Virus record (IMG/VR): IMGVR_UViG_3300027413_000017
Coordinates: 1 to 38,719 of that record
DNA length: 38,719 nucleotides
Direction: 5' to 3' (one strand)
From: a virus
A model generated the notes under the pieces. It was not told where the DNA came from and ran no database searches. It saw nothing but the letters and a program-made list of their open reading frames with translations. Shown in pieces: positions 30,663 to 38,706 of this stretch; positions within the stretch are counted from its first letter, which is position 1, and each line of letters starts with the position of its first letter. The translations under genes and the position numbers were made by a program.

Positions 30663-31022
30663 TTAATCTTCGTCAACAAACAGGTCGTCTCCGTTTTCGT
30701 CCAACAGCATTGCATTTGGTTCTTCAGGCTCAAGCTCCTCGTCAGCCTCTTCCTCTTCTTCCTCTTCTTCAACAGTTGCAATTTCGTCCGCCAATTGGCG
30801 GTCTTCAAGGGCAACGGCAGCAAACGCTGGGTTTAATGCTCGGCCAATTACTGCCCAAGTTTCAGTGTACTCTACAAGTGTATCCTCCATAGCAACTAGC
30901 TCAGTGCCTGAAAGGTTTGCAGCCGTGATTACTGCCATGGCCTCTAGCCCTACCTCTAGCTCAGCCTTTAGCGTTGGATCAACATCTAAAAGAGCCGCTG
31001 TAATTCGTTGTGAAAGTGTCAT
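30663..31022 (-). CDS. Acidic unknown protein (119 aa)
   Basis: Helical N-terminal half; last 45 residues are extremely Glu/Asp-rich (EEEEEEEEADEELEPEEP). AGGA upstream. Contains a perfect iterated palindrome read as DRQLAD. Possibly an acidic tail-assembly helper. Confidence 0.65.
   Translation of the reverse strand: MTLSQRITAALLDVDPTLKAELEVGLEAMAVITAANLSGTELVAMEDTLVEYTETWAVIGRALNPAFAAVALEDRQLADEIATVEEEEEEEEADEELEPEEPNAMLLDENGDDLFVDED
30788..30801. repeat. Iterated palindrome, perfect coding copy
   Basis: CCGCCAATTGGCGG read as R-Q-L-A-D, a different frame from the copies in erf and the 350-aa gene. Confidence 0.75.
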
Positions 31023-31032
31023 AGTTTCCTCG

Positions 31033-33594
31033 TTATCCTAAAATTGTGGGAGTGCTAACCTCGGCTACAACTACCTCGTTTGCAGCTGGTGTTGTCATGT
31101 CGTATGGCCTTGAACCTGCAATAAGTTTTTCTTGTGCAGTTGGTGTCCTTGCAAGAGCGTACTTTGCATAAAGCTCAAGTGAATTTTCGTACGATTTTTG
31201 ATTGGTTGACAGTTGCGGTGATGCCGGGATTATTTGTTTTTCAACTAAAATTTCTCTAATTCCATTTGGATCAAACCGTTCCTGAGGAAGTTCAGGGATG
31301 GCTGGCATTGCCCCATTGCGAAACGCTTTTACGTAAACCGTTCTATATGTTATTGGCTGGTGCATTTTTACAAAACAAATATTTTCGCCATTGCCCTGCT
31401 CGCTGCTACTTTCACCGTTGCCAACCGTGCTTACTGACGACTGGGGGAATCCGCTTACCGGCACCCCCTGAATTCCCTCATGAGTGCAATACTTGCTTTC
31501 AACCTCGTAGTGGTTGTATTGAAATTGCTGATGCTCATTGGAAATTTCTGAACTTGAATTTGGACTGCTTGTACTGTAGGTAGTGTCTCTTGTGGGGTAC
31601 TTAGCATTTGTTTGACCACGAAAAACCGAAATAATTCCTTTGCCGTAATCAGGGGATAAAACAGAAACTCCGCGATCGTTTGATGTTGGATTTTTAGGTT
31701 CCTCGCCTGTCGGTGCCGAGTAATCGCGTTCTGTAAATGTAAAGTCATCGGTATTATTCCAATCGGTTACAGGTATAGCGTGATACGGAAGGTTTGGCTC
31801 CTGCAAATATGCAGCCATGTGAGCAGCCGGAGTGTTAGAGTCATACGCAAGGGGAGTCGGCCAGCGATCCCAGTTGTAGTTGCTTGCGTAGTCTGGGTTT
31901 GGACTTCCTCCATTTTCCTGCTCACCGCTTTGGGGGTTCGGATTTTGCTCTTGATCTTGCCGATCTTGATCTTCGTCGCCACCATCGGAACTGCGAGCAT
32001 TGGCGTTTTGTGCCGGCAGTTTACCTAGCATTCCAATAATAAACGCGCCGTATTGCTGCGTAATCATTGTTTGCGGATCGCCTTCTTTTCGCTTGTCCCT
32101 GTTTATGTCAGGCGTTCGCAACACGGTGGCGGACACGGTAATGACTGGCTCGTGAAGTTTGTCCTCCACTACAACACCCTTTGGAACAATCCATTTATCG
32201 GCGTTGTCATTGTTTTTGTTGTCAGGGTCGTCGTCGTTGTCTGCAAATTTAAACTTAAGCCGATACTCAATTGTTTTAATTGCGGCCTGAAATAATAAAA
32301 CTTTTGGGGTTCCGGATGCGCCACGAAGAGTAACTGTTACAGTAGCCACGCCTGTAAAACCAAACGCCTCAACTTCTTCCTTGTGAGTGCCAGCCCAGTC
32401 GATCGCCGGCCACGGAGGCGCGGCGTAACGCTGTTGATCAACAACCGTATAATCCATAGACAAACCGTCAGGGCTTTGAATGAATTTCATGCTGACGCGT
32501 TGATAGCCACGCGCTAGGGGGGGAATGCACAGGTGGCGTTTCATTGTGGCAAATGTGTCGGCGGATCGAACTATTAGTTTTCCTTGCGTCACTCTTTGCA
32601 TAAAAAACGCAGCGTCTCGGCTTTCGCTTACTGACCATCGGTTGCTTAAAATGCCAAGGTCTTCCACGCGAACTTCGGTTGATTCCTCGTCTTGATTTGT
32701 CTTGGTTGTATAGTTCGCAGCCCCTTTTGGGTAATAGTCTCGGCTTCGTTCAGGAAAATCCCTGTCGTCTGCCCCATACGGCTTATAAACACTGTCGACA
32801 ATGTAGCACTCAATAGTAAACCGAACGCGAAAATGCTTGTAACCAGTTATGTATGTTACATCGACCTGAGTTGGCTTAGGGCCGTTTTGAGTGTCAAACA
32901 AGTGCATCCAGCCGCCTACAACATCAACGTCCTGGTTGTTGCCTGCCCTAGCTGTATTTTCATTGGCTGGACGTTCCCAATAAGGCAGTACAGCACCGTC
33001 ATTTTGATACGACGTTCTTGGAGTTGCCTGATTCATGTCGTTTGAAAATTGGTATTTATATTGCGCAGCATCGGCATGACCAAGCACGCATAAATTTAGA
33101 CGGCCGGCAGTGTACATGTAAAGCGGCCGACCTCGCCGTGAAAGCAGACCCTTAATTATCGACTCAAGCTTGTATGGATGTTTAGTCTGATCTATGTAGC
33201 GATTATCGTTGTCTCTATTGTGTTGTAAATTTAAGCCAGCAAATCGCTCGTCTATGCCAAAACCTTGTTGATTATAAGCTGGGCCTACACTACTATTTTT
33301 GTCTGGAACGTAACTGCATTCCACTGTCAACTTAACTTTTCGGCCAAGTTGATCTGTTTTTGACGGATCGTACAAAACTTCGGAATTAAATTCCTTTACT
33401 TCACAATCGGCCAATATTATGTCGTTGTATACAACAGTTGTGCCCCGTCCGGTAAGAACCGCCGCGCTTGCATTACCAGCTCCTAAAGTCCTTTCAACAT
33501 TAGCCTGTGTTACTCTTCCGTTAAGCGGCCGATCAACTGTTTCCCAAGTGCCTTGAACGTTTTCATAATCCCACTTGCTGTTTACGTTGGTCAT
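31033..33594 (-). CDS. Large tail/baseplate protein (853 aa)
   Basis: TAATG coupling to the preceding gene with GGAGG upstream. Alternating beta-rich blocks (VKLTVECSYVPD, VDVTYITGYKHFRVRFTIECYI, VATVTVTLRGASGTPK) and a disordered Asp/Gln/Asn-rich middle (about 515-555). No enzyme motif. Position after the putative tape measure suits a distal tail or central baseplate protein. No exact family recognised. Confidence 0.65.
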   Translation of the reverse strand: MTNVNSKWDYENVQGTWETVDRPLNGRVTQANVERTLGAGNASAAVLTGRGTTVVYNDIILADCEVKEFNSEVLYDPSKTDQLGRKVKLTVECSYVPDKNSSVGPAYNQQGFGIDERFAGLNLQHNRDNDNRYIDQTKHPYKLESIIKGLLSRRGRPLYMYTAGRLNLCVLGHADAAQYKYQFSNDMNQATPRTSYQNDGAVLPYWERPANENTARAGNNQDVDVVGGWMHLFDTQNGPKPTQVDVTYITGYKHFRVRFTIECYIVDSVYKPYGADDRDFPERSRDYYPKGAANYTTKTNQDEESTEVRVEDLGILSNRWSVSESRDAAFFMQRVTQGKLIVRSADTFATMKRHLCIPPLARGYQRVSMKFIQSPDGLSMDYTVVDQQRYAAPPWPAIDWAGTHKEEVEAFGFTGVATVTVTLRGASGTPKVLLFQAAIKTIEYRLKFKFADNDDDPDNKNNDNADKWIVPKGVVVEDKLHEPVITVSATVLRTPDINRDKRKEGDPQTMITQQYGAFIIGMLGKLPAQNANARSSDGGDEDQDRQDQEQNPNPQSGEQENGGSPNPDYASNYNWDRWPTPLAYDSNTPAAHMAAYLQEPNLPYHAIPVTDWNNTDDFTFTERDYSAPTGEEPKNPTSNDRGVSVLSPDYGKGIISVFRGQTNAKYPTRDTTYSTSSPNSSSEISNEHQQFQYNHYEVESKYCTHEGIQGVPVSGFPQSSVSTVGNGESSSEQGNGENICFVKMHQPITYRTVYVKAFRNGAMPAIPELPQERFDPNGIREILVEKQIIPASPQLSTNQKSYENSLELYAKYALARTPTAQEKLIAGSRPYDMTTPAANEVVVAEVSTPTILG

Positions 33595-34646
33595 TAATAA
33601 CCTCCCGATGTTCTTGCCGGACCCTGTGGCGTTCCAACGTTACGCGAAAACTTCTTTGCAGCCTGCTGTGCCTTGTCGTCTTTTTTAGGGTGAGCCATGT
33701 TTCCTAAAAACGATTGCTGCAACAAATCTAATTGTGTCTGATGTTTTTGAGCTTCCTTAATTTCCTTGGCTATGTAATCTCCCATCATTTTCCCAAGCTG
33801 ACCGGAAAAATAACCACCGCCAGTCATTAGCCCAGCACCCTGCCCAATAATGCCGCCGTAATCTCCCATTAAATTAGTCGCACCTTCATACGCCGCGGCC
33901 TCGATGTCATAGGCCACTGAGGTAAGCTGATTCATGGTTTTTTGGTAAACTGCGCGAAAAGGCTCCTTTGCTTGCTCAAGCCGGTTCCTAGAAATTGTCA
34001 TGCTATATTCGGATTCCGAGGTGTACTGCGCCCTGCCAATCTTGCGCTGAATATTGCCGACTTTTATTTGAGCGTCGCCTACAGCTGTTAGGCCGCTGTA
34101 CTTCCCCAACTCCTGGGCTTTTACAAAATCATAATGGTTGTTTGTGAACTGCCGAATTCTTGAAATGTAACCGCCAATTGCCGGTATAAAACTAGCCATA
34201 AATTGACCAAACCGCGATATTACATCCCTGCTGTTCAGTCTTGTAATTTCAGGGTCAAAACCTTGGCTAGGACGAGAGGTGTTGTCTCCGCCAATTGGCG
34301 GAATTCCGCTAGTCGGCCTTGGCGTGCCCCCGTTTACGGTAGCAGCTACGCTGTTGGTTGTATTTGAATTATTTGCGTTTTGCAGTGTCGTACTGCTGTA
34401 GTTGTTAGTCGTAATCGTTTGCTGCGTGCTCAAAGGAACGCTGCCGGCGCGTCGGGCTGCACGGGCTGCACGGGCACCGTACCACTGAGCTTCCCCGTGC
34501 CTAGTTAACGATTGTCCGCCTCTTAAAACGCCAGCTCCGATTCGGCCGCCCGTCCGTCTAAGCGCAGCCGCGCCCATGCTGGCGATCGCTCGGCCGCCTA
34601 CGGCTCGAAGTGCCCCTAACGCTAGGCCAATTAATGGTACTGCCAT
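33594..34646 (-). CDS. Tape-measure candidate / internal tail protein (350 aa)
   Basis: GGAG 8 bases before the ATG. Gly/Ala-rich, hydrophobic N-terminus (LIGLALGALRAVGG..., IASMGAAALRR), a Thr/Asn-rich linker at 70-120, then long helices (KAQELGKYSG..., FRAVYQKTMNQLTSVAYDIEA) and a Gly-rich hydrophobic stretch (GGIIGQGAGLMTGGGYFSG) near 265-285. It directly follows the frameshifted chaperone genes, where tape-measure proteins usually sit, but is short; a tail of only some 50 nm would be expected if so. A membrane-interacting ejection protein is the alternative. Confidence 0.5.
   Translation of the reverse strand: MAVPLIGLALGALRAVGGRAIASMGAAALRRTGGRIGAGVLRGGQSLTRHGEAQWYGARAARAARRAGSVPLSTQQTITTNNYSSTTLQNANNSNTTNSVAATVNGGTPRPTSGIPPIGGDNTSRPSQGFDPEITRLNSRDVISRFGQFMASFIPAIGGYISRIRQFTNNHYDFVKAQELGKYSGLTAVGDAQIKVGNIQRKIGRAQYTSESEYSMTISRNRLEQAKEPFRAVYQKTMNQLTSVAYDIEAAAYEGATNLMGDYGGIIGQGAGLMTGGGYFSGQLGKMMGDYIAKEIKEAQKHQTQLDLLQQSFLGNMAHPKKDDKAQQAAKKFSRNVGTPQGPARTSGGY
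34288..34301. repeat. Iterated palindrome, perfect coding copy
   Basis: CCGCCAATTGGCGG read as P-P-I-G-G in the 350-aa gene. Confidence 0.75.
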
Positions 34647-34648
34647 TG

Positions 34649-35211
34649 TTATTTCTCCGCTTGCCTTAGGTACTGGGCTTCGTCTTCACTCATGGCAATT
34701 GATGAATAAATAATATCAGGAGTTTTGCCGGTTTGCATGTAATTTTGTGCAAAAATCGCGGCAAGCCGGCCAATTTCAACCCTGCGATACCACATTCGTG
34801 ACATTGAACATTGAAGCGCGCAATAGATTTCGTAATGCTCATTGTAAAGCTTAAGAAGATCAACTCCCGTCAATCCAATGGCGTCGATGAATTGCTGATG
34901 TTTTTTTTTAAATCATCGCAATATTCGCAAAACAGCTCATTAAGCGTAATGACCTCCTGCATTGTAAGGCCACGACCTGTTGTGTCGTCAAAATCAGGGC
35001 AATTAAATGCCTGCCTGAAGCAATCGACGCATATTTGATACGCCTGCACCGAAACTTCCTTGTCGGTAGATTGCGCCAGCTTTGGATGCTTTTCTGCATT
35101 GTAAACTGGATGTGTATCAATTTTGTTTAAAATTGCTAACGGATCGCCATAGCGAACCTTTACGCCGTCGTAATATTTAAAGATGTTTCTGTTTCGAGTG
35201 TTCCAAAACAT
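34649..35211 (-). CDS. Tail assembly chaperone, -1 frameshift fusion product
   Basis: If ribosomes slip by -1 on the run at 34900-34912, residues 1-104 of the 113-aa protein are joined to 83 residues of the overlapping frame (HQQFIDAIGLTGVDLLKLYNEH... to YLRQAEK), giving about 187 aa. The -1 frame is closed just upstream by TGA at 34915-34913 and the only start-like codon downstream is a TTG at 34873 without a good ribosome binding site, so the second frame has no obvious life of its own. Position between a tail-tube candidate and a tape-measure candidate matches the gpG/gpGT pair of lambda-like phages. Confidence 0.72.
34870..35211 (-). CDS. Tail assembly chaperone, unshifted product
   Basis: 113 aa, MFWNTRNRNIFKYYDGVKVRYGDPL..., AGGCGG upstream of the ATG. 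Three Cys in the middle (CVDCF, FNCPDF). Ends shortly after the slippery run with NISNSSTPLD. Adjacent to the tail-tube candidate. Expected to be the more abundant of the two chaperone forms. Confidence 0.65.
   Translation of the reverse strand: MFWNTRNRNIFKYYDGVKVRYGDPLAILNKIDTHPVYNAEKHPKLAQSTDKEVSVQAYQICVDCFRQAFNCPDFDDTTGRGLTMQEVITLNELFCEYCDDLKKNISNSSTPLD
34900..34912 (-). promoter_or_regulatory. -1 ribosomal frameshift (slippery) site
   Basis: Coding strand TTTAAAAAAAAAC, read TTA AAA AAA AAC in the zero frame. It contains overlapping heptamers of the X XXY YYZ type (T TTA AAA and A AAA AAC). Confidence 0.78.
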
Positions 35212-35253
35212 GCTTGCCGCCTGTTGAATAAAAACTTGTTCGCTTTGTTAAGC

Positions 35254-35889
35254 CTATGGGTTAGCTGCCGGAACAATTGTATTGTCCGGCGATGTCCTAT
35301 CTTCGATTCTTTCGCCAATATTTGGGATATTACAGGGTACACGATACGCGGTAAATGGAATACGCCACGCAGCCCACTTTGTACCTATTCCGCACGCAAT
35401 TGGCTCAGTGTTTATGCAACACCAAAAATTTCGCACGTCTTCTGCTCGTTCCGTATTAGCGCAAACCCGAATTGGGTTATTTTGAAACATGTTTTGGCCA
35501 ATTTTATATTGCGAATCTATGCCGTAAGTTGGCGCAGTAAGTGCCGTTCCCGTTCTCGGGTCTAACGCTCTGCCTCGCAGTAGATCAAGCACAGAGTCAT
35601 TCCAAGTTGTTAGCTCAATAACAAACTTTACGGTATGGCCAAGGTACTGCGTCTCCACAGGTGGACCTTGTTCGCCTCCGTGCCGATCGGAATGAATGTC
35701 GTTCATAAACGGCTGATTTTGAAATTCAGTCGTGTCAGTGCTTGTGCCAAGACGAAGGGCGTTTGCTGGAGTATTAATTTGATAATTTGTCCCATCAAAT
35801 GTCCAAGATGGCACCCAAATTACCCAGTCAATTAATCCGTAGGCACGCGGTGTAAAGCAGCCAGGCGAGTAATCGTCATTTGTAGTCAT
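35254..35889 (-). CDS. Major tail (tube) protein candidate
   Basis: 211 aa, coupled by TAATG to the connector gene. Beta-rich: WVIWVPSWTFDGTNYQINTP, LGHTVKFVIELTTWNDSVLDLLRG, WAAWRIPFTAYRVPCNI. The LxHTVKFVIELTTWN strand-turn followed by LLRG resembles tail-tube proteins; position before the chaperones agrees. It carries four Cys (two as CC near 160), unusual for this role. A neck protein is the alternative. Confidence 0.5.
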   Translation of the reverse strand: MTTNDDYSPGCFTPRAYGLIDWVIWVPSWTFDGTNYQINTPANALRLGTSTDTTEFQNQPFMNDIHSDRHGGEQGPPVETQYLGHTVKFVIELTTWNDSVLDLLRGRALDPRTGTALTAPTYGIDSQYKIGQNMFQNNPIRVCANTERAEDVRNFWCCINTEPIACGIGTKWAAWRIPFTAYRVPCNIPNIGERIEDRTSPDNTIVPAANP

Positions 35890-36431
35890 TACTGAAAGCC
35901 AGTCCTTCTATCTCGATTGCCAGTATCGCCCCTGTGAGGAAAGTATCGGCCAATCATGTTGTCGGATATTAAATTTCTAACGTTAAGCAAGCTGGCATTT
36001 TCACTGTTTCCATTGCCTTCGTCGCTAATCATGCCGGCTGCCACATTGGCATCAATTGAAAATACGTCGTACCCACTGCTTAGTTGCTTGAGGTGATCCT
36101 CAGCCTCCGCAGCAAGCTGTTGCAACAGGTCTGTAAATGTCCCTGGCCGACGCCTTAAAAGCCGTGTCATTGCAATCGTGCAAACAATGCTTTTAAGGTG
36201 TGCAAGTGAATTGTCGGTCAAATCGGTTTGCAAATTGACTAAGGTGTAGCGATTGCCATGACGCAAAGCCGCCTCAACGCGGCCAGAGGCGTCGTCTAGC
36301 GCCGATTTGACGTTTATGTGGTCAACAATGGCGGTTCGACTAAGCTCTTGGCCGTCGTCAGTGCATAGCTGCCCGATTGTTCTAATGTCAAATCGGGCAG
36401 CCAAATCAACTGGATCGGCGTACCTTGGCAT
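35889..36431 (-). CDS. Head-tail connector, Mu gp36-like (DUF1320 type)
   Basis: 180 aa. Starts MPRYADPVDLAARFDIRTIGQLCTDDGQ, the typical Y-A-x-x-x-D-L-x-x-R-F...I-x-Q-L-x-D opening, then SALDDASGRVEAALR helix and SIVCTIAMTRLLRRRP, which match gp36-like connectors. AAGG upstream. Such proteins join the portal to the tail completion proteins. A Gly/Asn-rich C-terminal third is extra. Confidence 0.75.
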   Translation of the reverse strand: MPRYADPVDLAARFDIRTIGQLCTDDGQELSRTAIVDHINVKSALDDASGRVEAALRHGNRYTLVNLQTDLTDNSLAHLKSIVCTIAMTRLLRRRPGTFTDLLQQLAAEAEDHLKQLSSGYDVFSIDANVAAGMISDEGNGNSENASLLNVRNLISDNMIGRYFPHRGDTGNRDRRTGFQ

Positions 36432-36439
36432 GCTTTACC

Positions 36440-37498
36440 TTAAACTACGTTGGTAAATTTAAAACCAGAAACTGGTGAAACCAGCTCCTCTGCGGTGTCA
36501 TCAACAACGTGACCTTCTGTTCGACGATTGTTTGTGTCGTCAAGAGTTTCTGTTGTCATGTCTTCGTAAAGGAAGCTCATGACAGTTGAGAAGTTAGGAC
36601 CGTTGTTGCTTTTGCTGACTAAACCGCCAGGCCGACTTAGCAAGTACACGGTGCCGTCAGCACAAACGTCCTGACGGACGACTGTAGCAGCATCGCGGCC
36701 GCTTGTGACCATCACGGTGTCTTCCACAACTACGTCAACGCCGTAAAGCTTAGCCGGAAGGCCGTAATCGTCGTAAGTCGTCTCTTCGCCGGTAAACTGA
36801 GCCATCGCAAATCGCGACTGGATGAATGCAGCAATCATTTCCTGTGACTCGCCAATTCTTTGGGCGGTTGCAGGATTCATGACGAGTTGCATGTCGTCCT
36901 TACGCTTGATCACAGCCAAAGTATCCTTGCGGATAATGTCGTGAGCGTAGTTAATCGAACGCTTAATGTCCGATCGGCCGGTAGTTGACTGATCCCAACG
37001 TCCGGTGTTGCCAGGAATTGTAACTACATCTTTGATGTGAGTTGCATCCCAATAGGCGTTAGTTTCCAACGCTTCATGAATGCGGCGAGTTCGGCCGGTC
37101 ATGGCCAATTGGGCTTGGTTTGCAAGCTCTACGTCCTGCAAGTCAAACCCAGCTTGGTCGCGACTTTTCCACCCCAAAAGGAAACCGTAATCATAACGTT
37201 GGGCACGGAAGTCAACCCAATTGAACTTTTCAGTTCCGTCATGATTTCGCGGCCGATCCGCTGAATCTGGCCAATGGTATTTGTTCAGGTTGCCATCTTT
37301 AAGGCGACCTGCCTGTTCAACGTTCAGACGCAGGTAATAACCAGTGTCTTTGTTGATTTCCTGATACTGAACGTACCTGTTCAATGGAAAGTCTTTTACG
37401 TTACGCGAAAATTGCGTAATCAAGTAATTGGATGCTTGGTGATCCTTCACGTATGTGTTGGATTGGCCAGGATACATCTGTGGGCCTGCGTCAGCCAT
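36440..37498 (-). CDS. Major capsid protein
   Basis: 352 aa, AGAGG upstream of the ATG. Residues 100-330 have features of a HK97-fold coat protein: TGRTRRIHEALETNAYW spine helix, DIKRSINYAHDIIRKDT, the MVMNPATAQRIGESQEM pattern (here QLVMNPATAQRI...), YGLPAKLYGVDVVVEDTVMV and a late DAATVVRQDVCADGTVYLL strand region. Lies between a decoration protein gene and a connector gene, as expected. No visible protease-dependent delta domain. Confidence 0.85.
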   Translation of the reverse strand: MADAGPQMYPGQSNTYVKDHQASNYLITQFSRNVKDFPLNRYVQYQEINKDTGYYLRLNVEQAGRLKDGNLNKYHWPDSADRPRNHDGTEKFNWVDFRAQRYDYGFLLGWKSRDQAGFDLQDVELANQAQLAMTGRTRRIHEALETNAYWDATHIKDVVTIPGNTGRWDQSTTGRSDIKRSINYAHDIIRKDTLAVIKRKDDMQLVMNPATAQRIGESQEMIAAFIQSRFAMAQFTGEETTYDDYGLPAKLYGVDVVVEDTVMVTSGRDAATVVRQDVCADGTVYLLSRPGGLVSKSNNGPNFSTVMSFLYEDMTTETLDDTNNRRTEGHVVDDTAEELVSPVSGFKFTNVV

Positions 37499-37577
37499 AG
37501 TATTAACCTCTGTTAGTTCGGCGATTTAAATTAAAACGAAAAGGACTGCTAATGCAGTGCCCACGAAATGTTGGCGA

Positions 37578-37976
37578 TTAAATAACGCCGTATTGTACTG
37601 TCACGCTAACACGTTCGCCGGCGGCGGCCGCGTCACTGTTTGCTATTGCAGAAAACACATCTCCTGCGGTTCCAGCAACAACCGCATGAGCGTTTGCATC
37701 CGGCTTTAGCTTAGCTCCGGCAGCAATTACTCCGCCAGCGATCACCTCGCAAGTTTTAGTGTTACCATAAATTTTGCAACTGGTGCCTTGCTTTGCGGCA
37801 ATCAGCGAGGTGTAGGTAACGCCTGGCAGAAGTGTGTCCTGCGTACCCTGAACACTTACTCCAATGTCAGCTCGATCGCCAGCTCCGCAAAGAGCCATGC
37901 CAAAGTCGTTTGCGCCTCGCTTGACAAAGGATGAAATTGTGATGTCGCTTTCCGCAACGAATGAAGCATCTTGCAT
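37578..37976 (-). CDS. DUF2190-type capsid decoration/stabilising protein
   Basis: 132 aa, AGAGGA upstream of the ATG. Ends GDVFSAIANSDAAAAGERVSVTVQYGVI, the family signature (G-D-x-x-x-x-[IV]-A-x-x-x-A-A-A-G-E-x-V-x-V). A small beta-barrel that caps the capsid surface before or after expansion. Two Cys near 80-90. Just upstream of the coat gene. Confidence 0.8.
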   Translation of the reverse strand: MQDASFVAESDITISSFVKRGANDFGMALCGAGDRADIGVSVQGTQDTLLPGVTYTSLIAAKQGTSCKIYGNTKTCEVIAGGVIAAGAKLKPDANAHAVVAGTAGDVFSAIANSDAAAAGERVSVTVQYGVI

Positions 37977-38043
37977 AACTGAAAATCCTCTTTAATTGTT
38001 TTTAAAATTAGGTCAAACGATCAAACAACTTGTTTGAACGCTA

Positions 38044-38706
38044 CTACTTTGCCAACGCCTCATCAGTGAGAGACTCCAGCTCCGACCAAGTGTGGAACTT
38101 ATTACTGTTTGCGGCGTTTAGCTGGATTTCATTGCACTTGGCAAACCATGCAGCGTTTCGCTCAACTGAGTGATCAGCGTTTCCGCGATAGGTAGATGTT
38201 TGATGCCCCGATGGAATTGAATTTCGAGTCACGCTAGTCTGCTCAAGTCGATGTCCAATGCCTTCCAAGTGCTCCAATTCTTGAGCAAACTTGTCGTGCG
38301 AAACGGAATCACCTAGCAAGCGAGACTTTTCTGCCTGCGGATCAAGGATCGCTGAATAACGCGAACAAACTTGGTCGATTTTTTGCGAGCGATCCATGTC
38401 AATTTTTTCTTGCTCATTTTGACGCATCTGCTGAGCAACGTTGCCCAATGTTTTCTGCATCAGCTTGTGACTTCTTAAAAGAGCATTGTGCTTGGTTTCA
38501 AGCGCTGAGTATCGACTTACCGAAACTCCCTTTCGCGGCCGGTTACTGTACATCTGTGGTTCTTCCTCATATTGGCTAGTGGACATGGGTGCCATGCCGG
38601 CACCGTACTGATCGGAGTCTGCTTGGTCGTCAAATTCAACATCTTCACTTGGAGGCGTTACAATTCCGCCACCGCTGGCCTCTCCAAACATGGCATTTTG
38701 ATCCAT
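38044..38706 (-). CDS. Scaffold-like coiled-coil protein (start may lie beyond the edge)
   Basis: 220 aa from the ATG at 38706, but that ATG has no Shine-Dalgarno and the frame stays open to the edge (GESEMDQNAMF), so the true start may be outside. Acidic N-terminus, then a coiled coil at about 65-115 (YSALETKHNALLRSHKLMQKTLG...NEQEKIDMDR), then a helical C-terminal end. Position before decoration and capsid genes suits a head scaffolding protein or the C-terminal part of a protease-scaffold fusion. Confidence 0.6.
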   Translation of the reverse strand: MDQNAMFGEASGGGIVTPPSEDVEFDDQADSDQYGAGMAPMSTSQYEEEPQMYSNRPRKGVSVSRYSALETKHNALLRSHKLMQKTLGNVAQQMRQNEQEKIDMDRSQKIDQVCSRYSAILDPQAEKSRLLGDSVSHDKFAQELEHLEGIGHRLEQTSVTRNSIPSGHQTSTYRGNADHSVERNAAWFAKCNEIQLNAANSNKFHTWSELESLTDEALAK

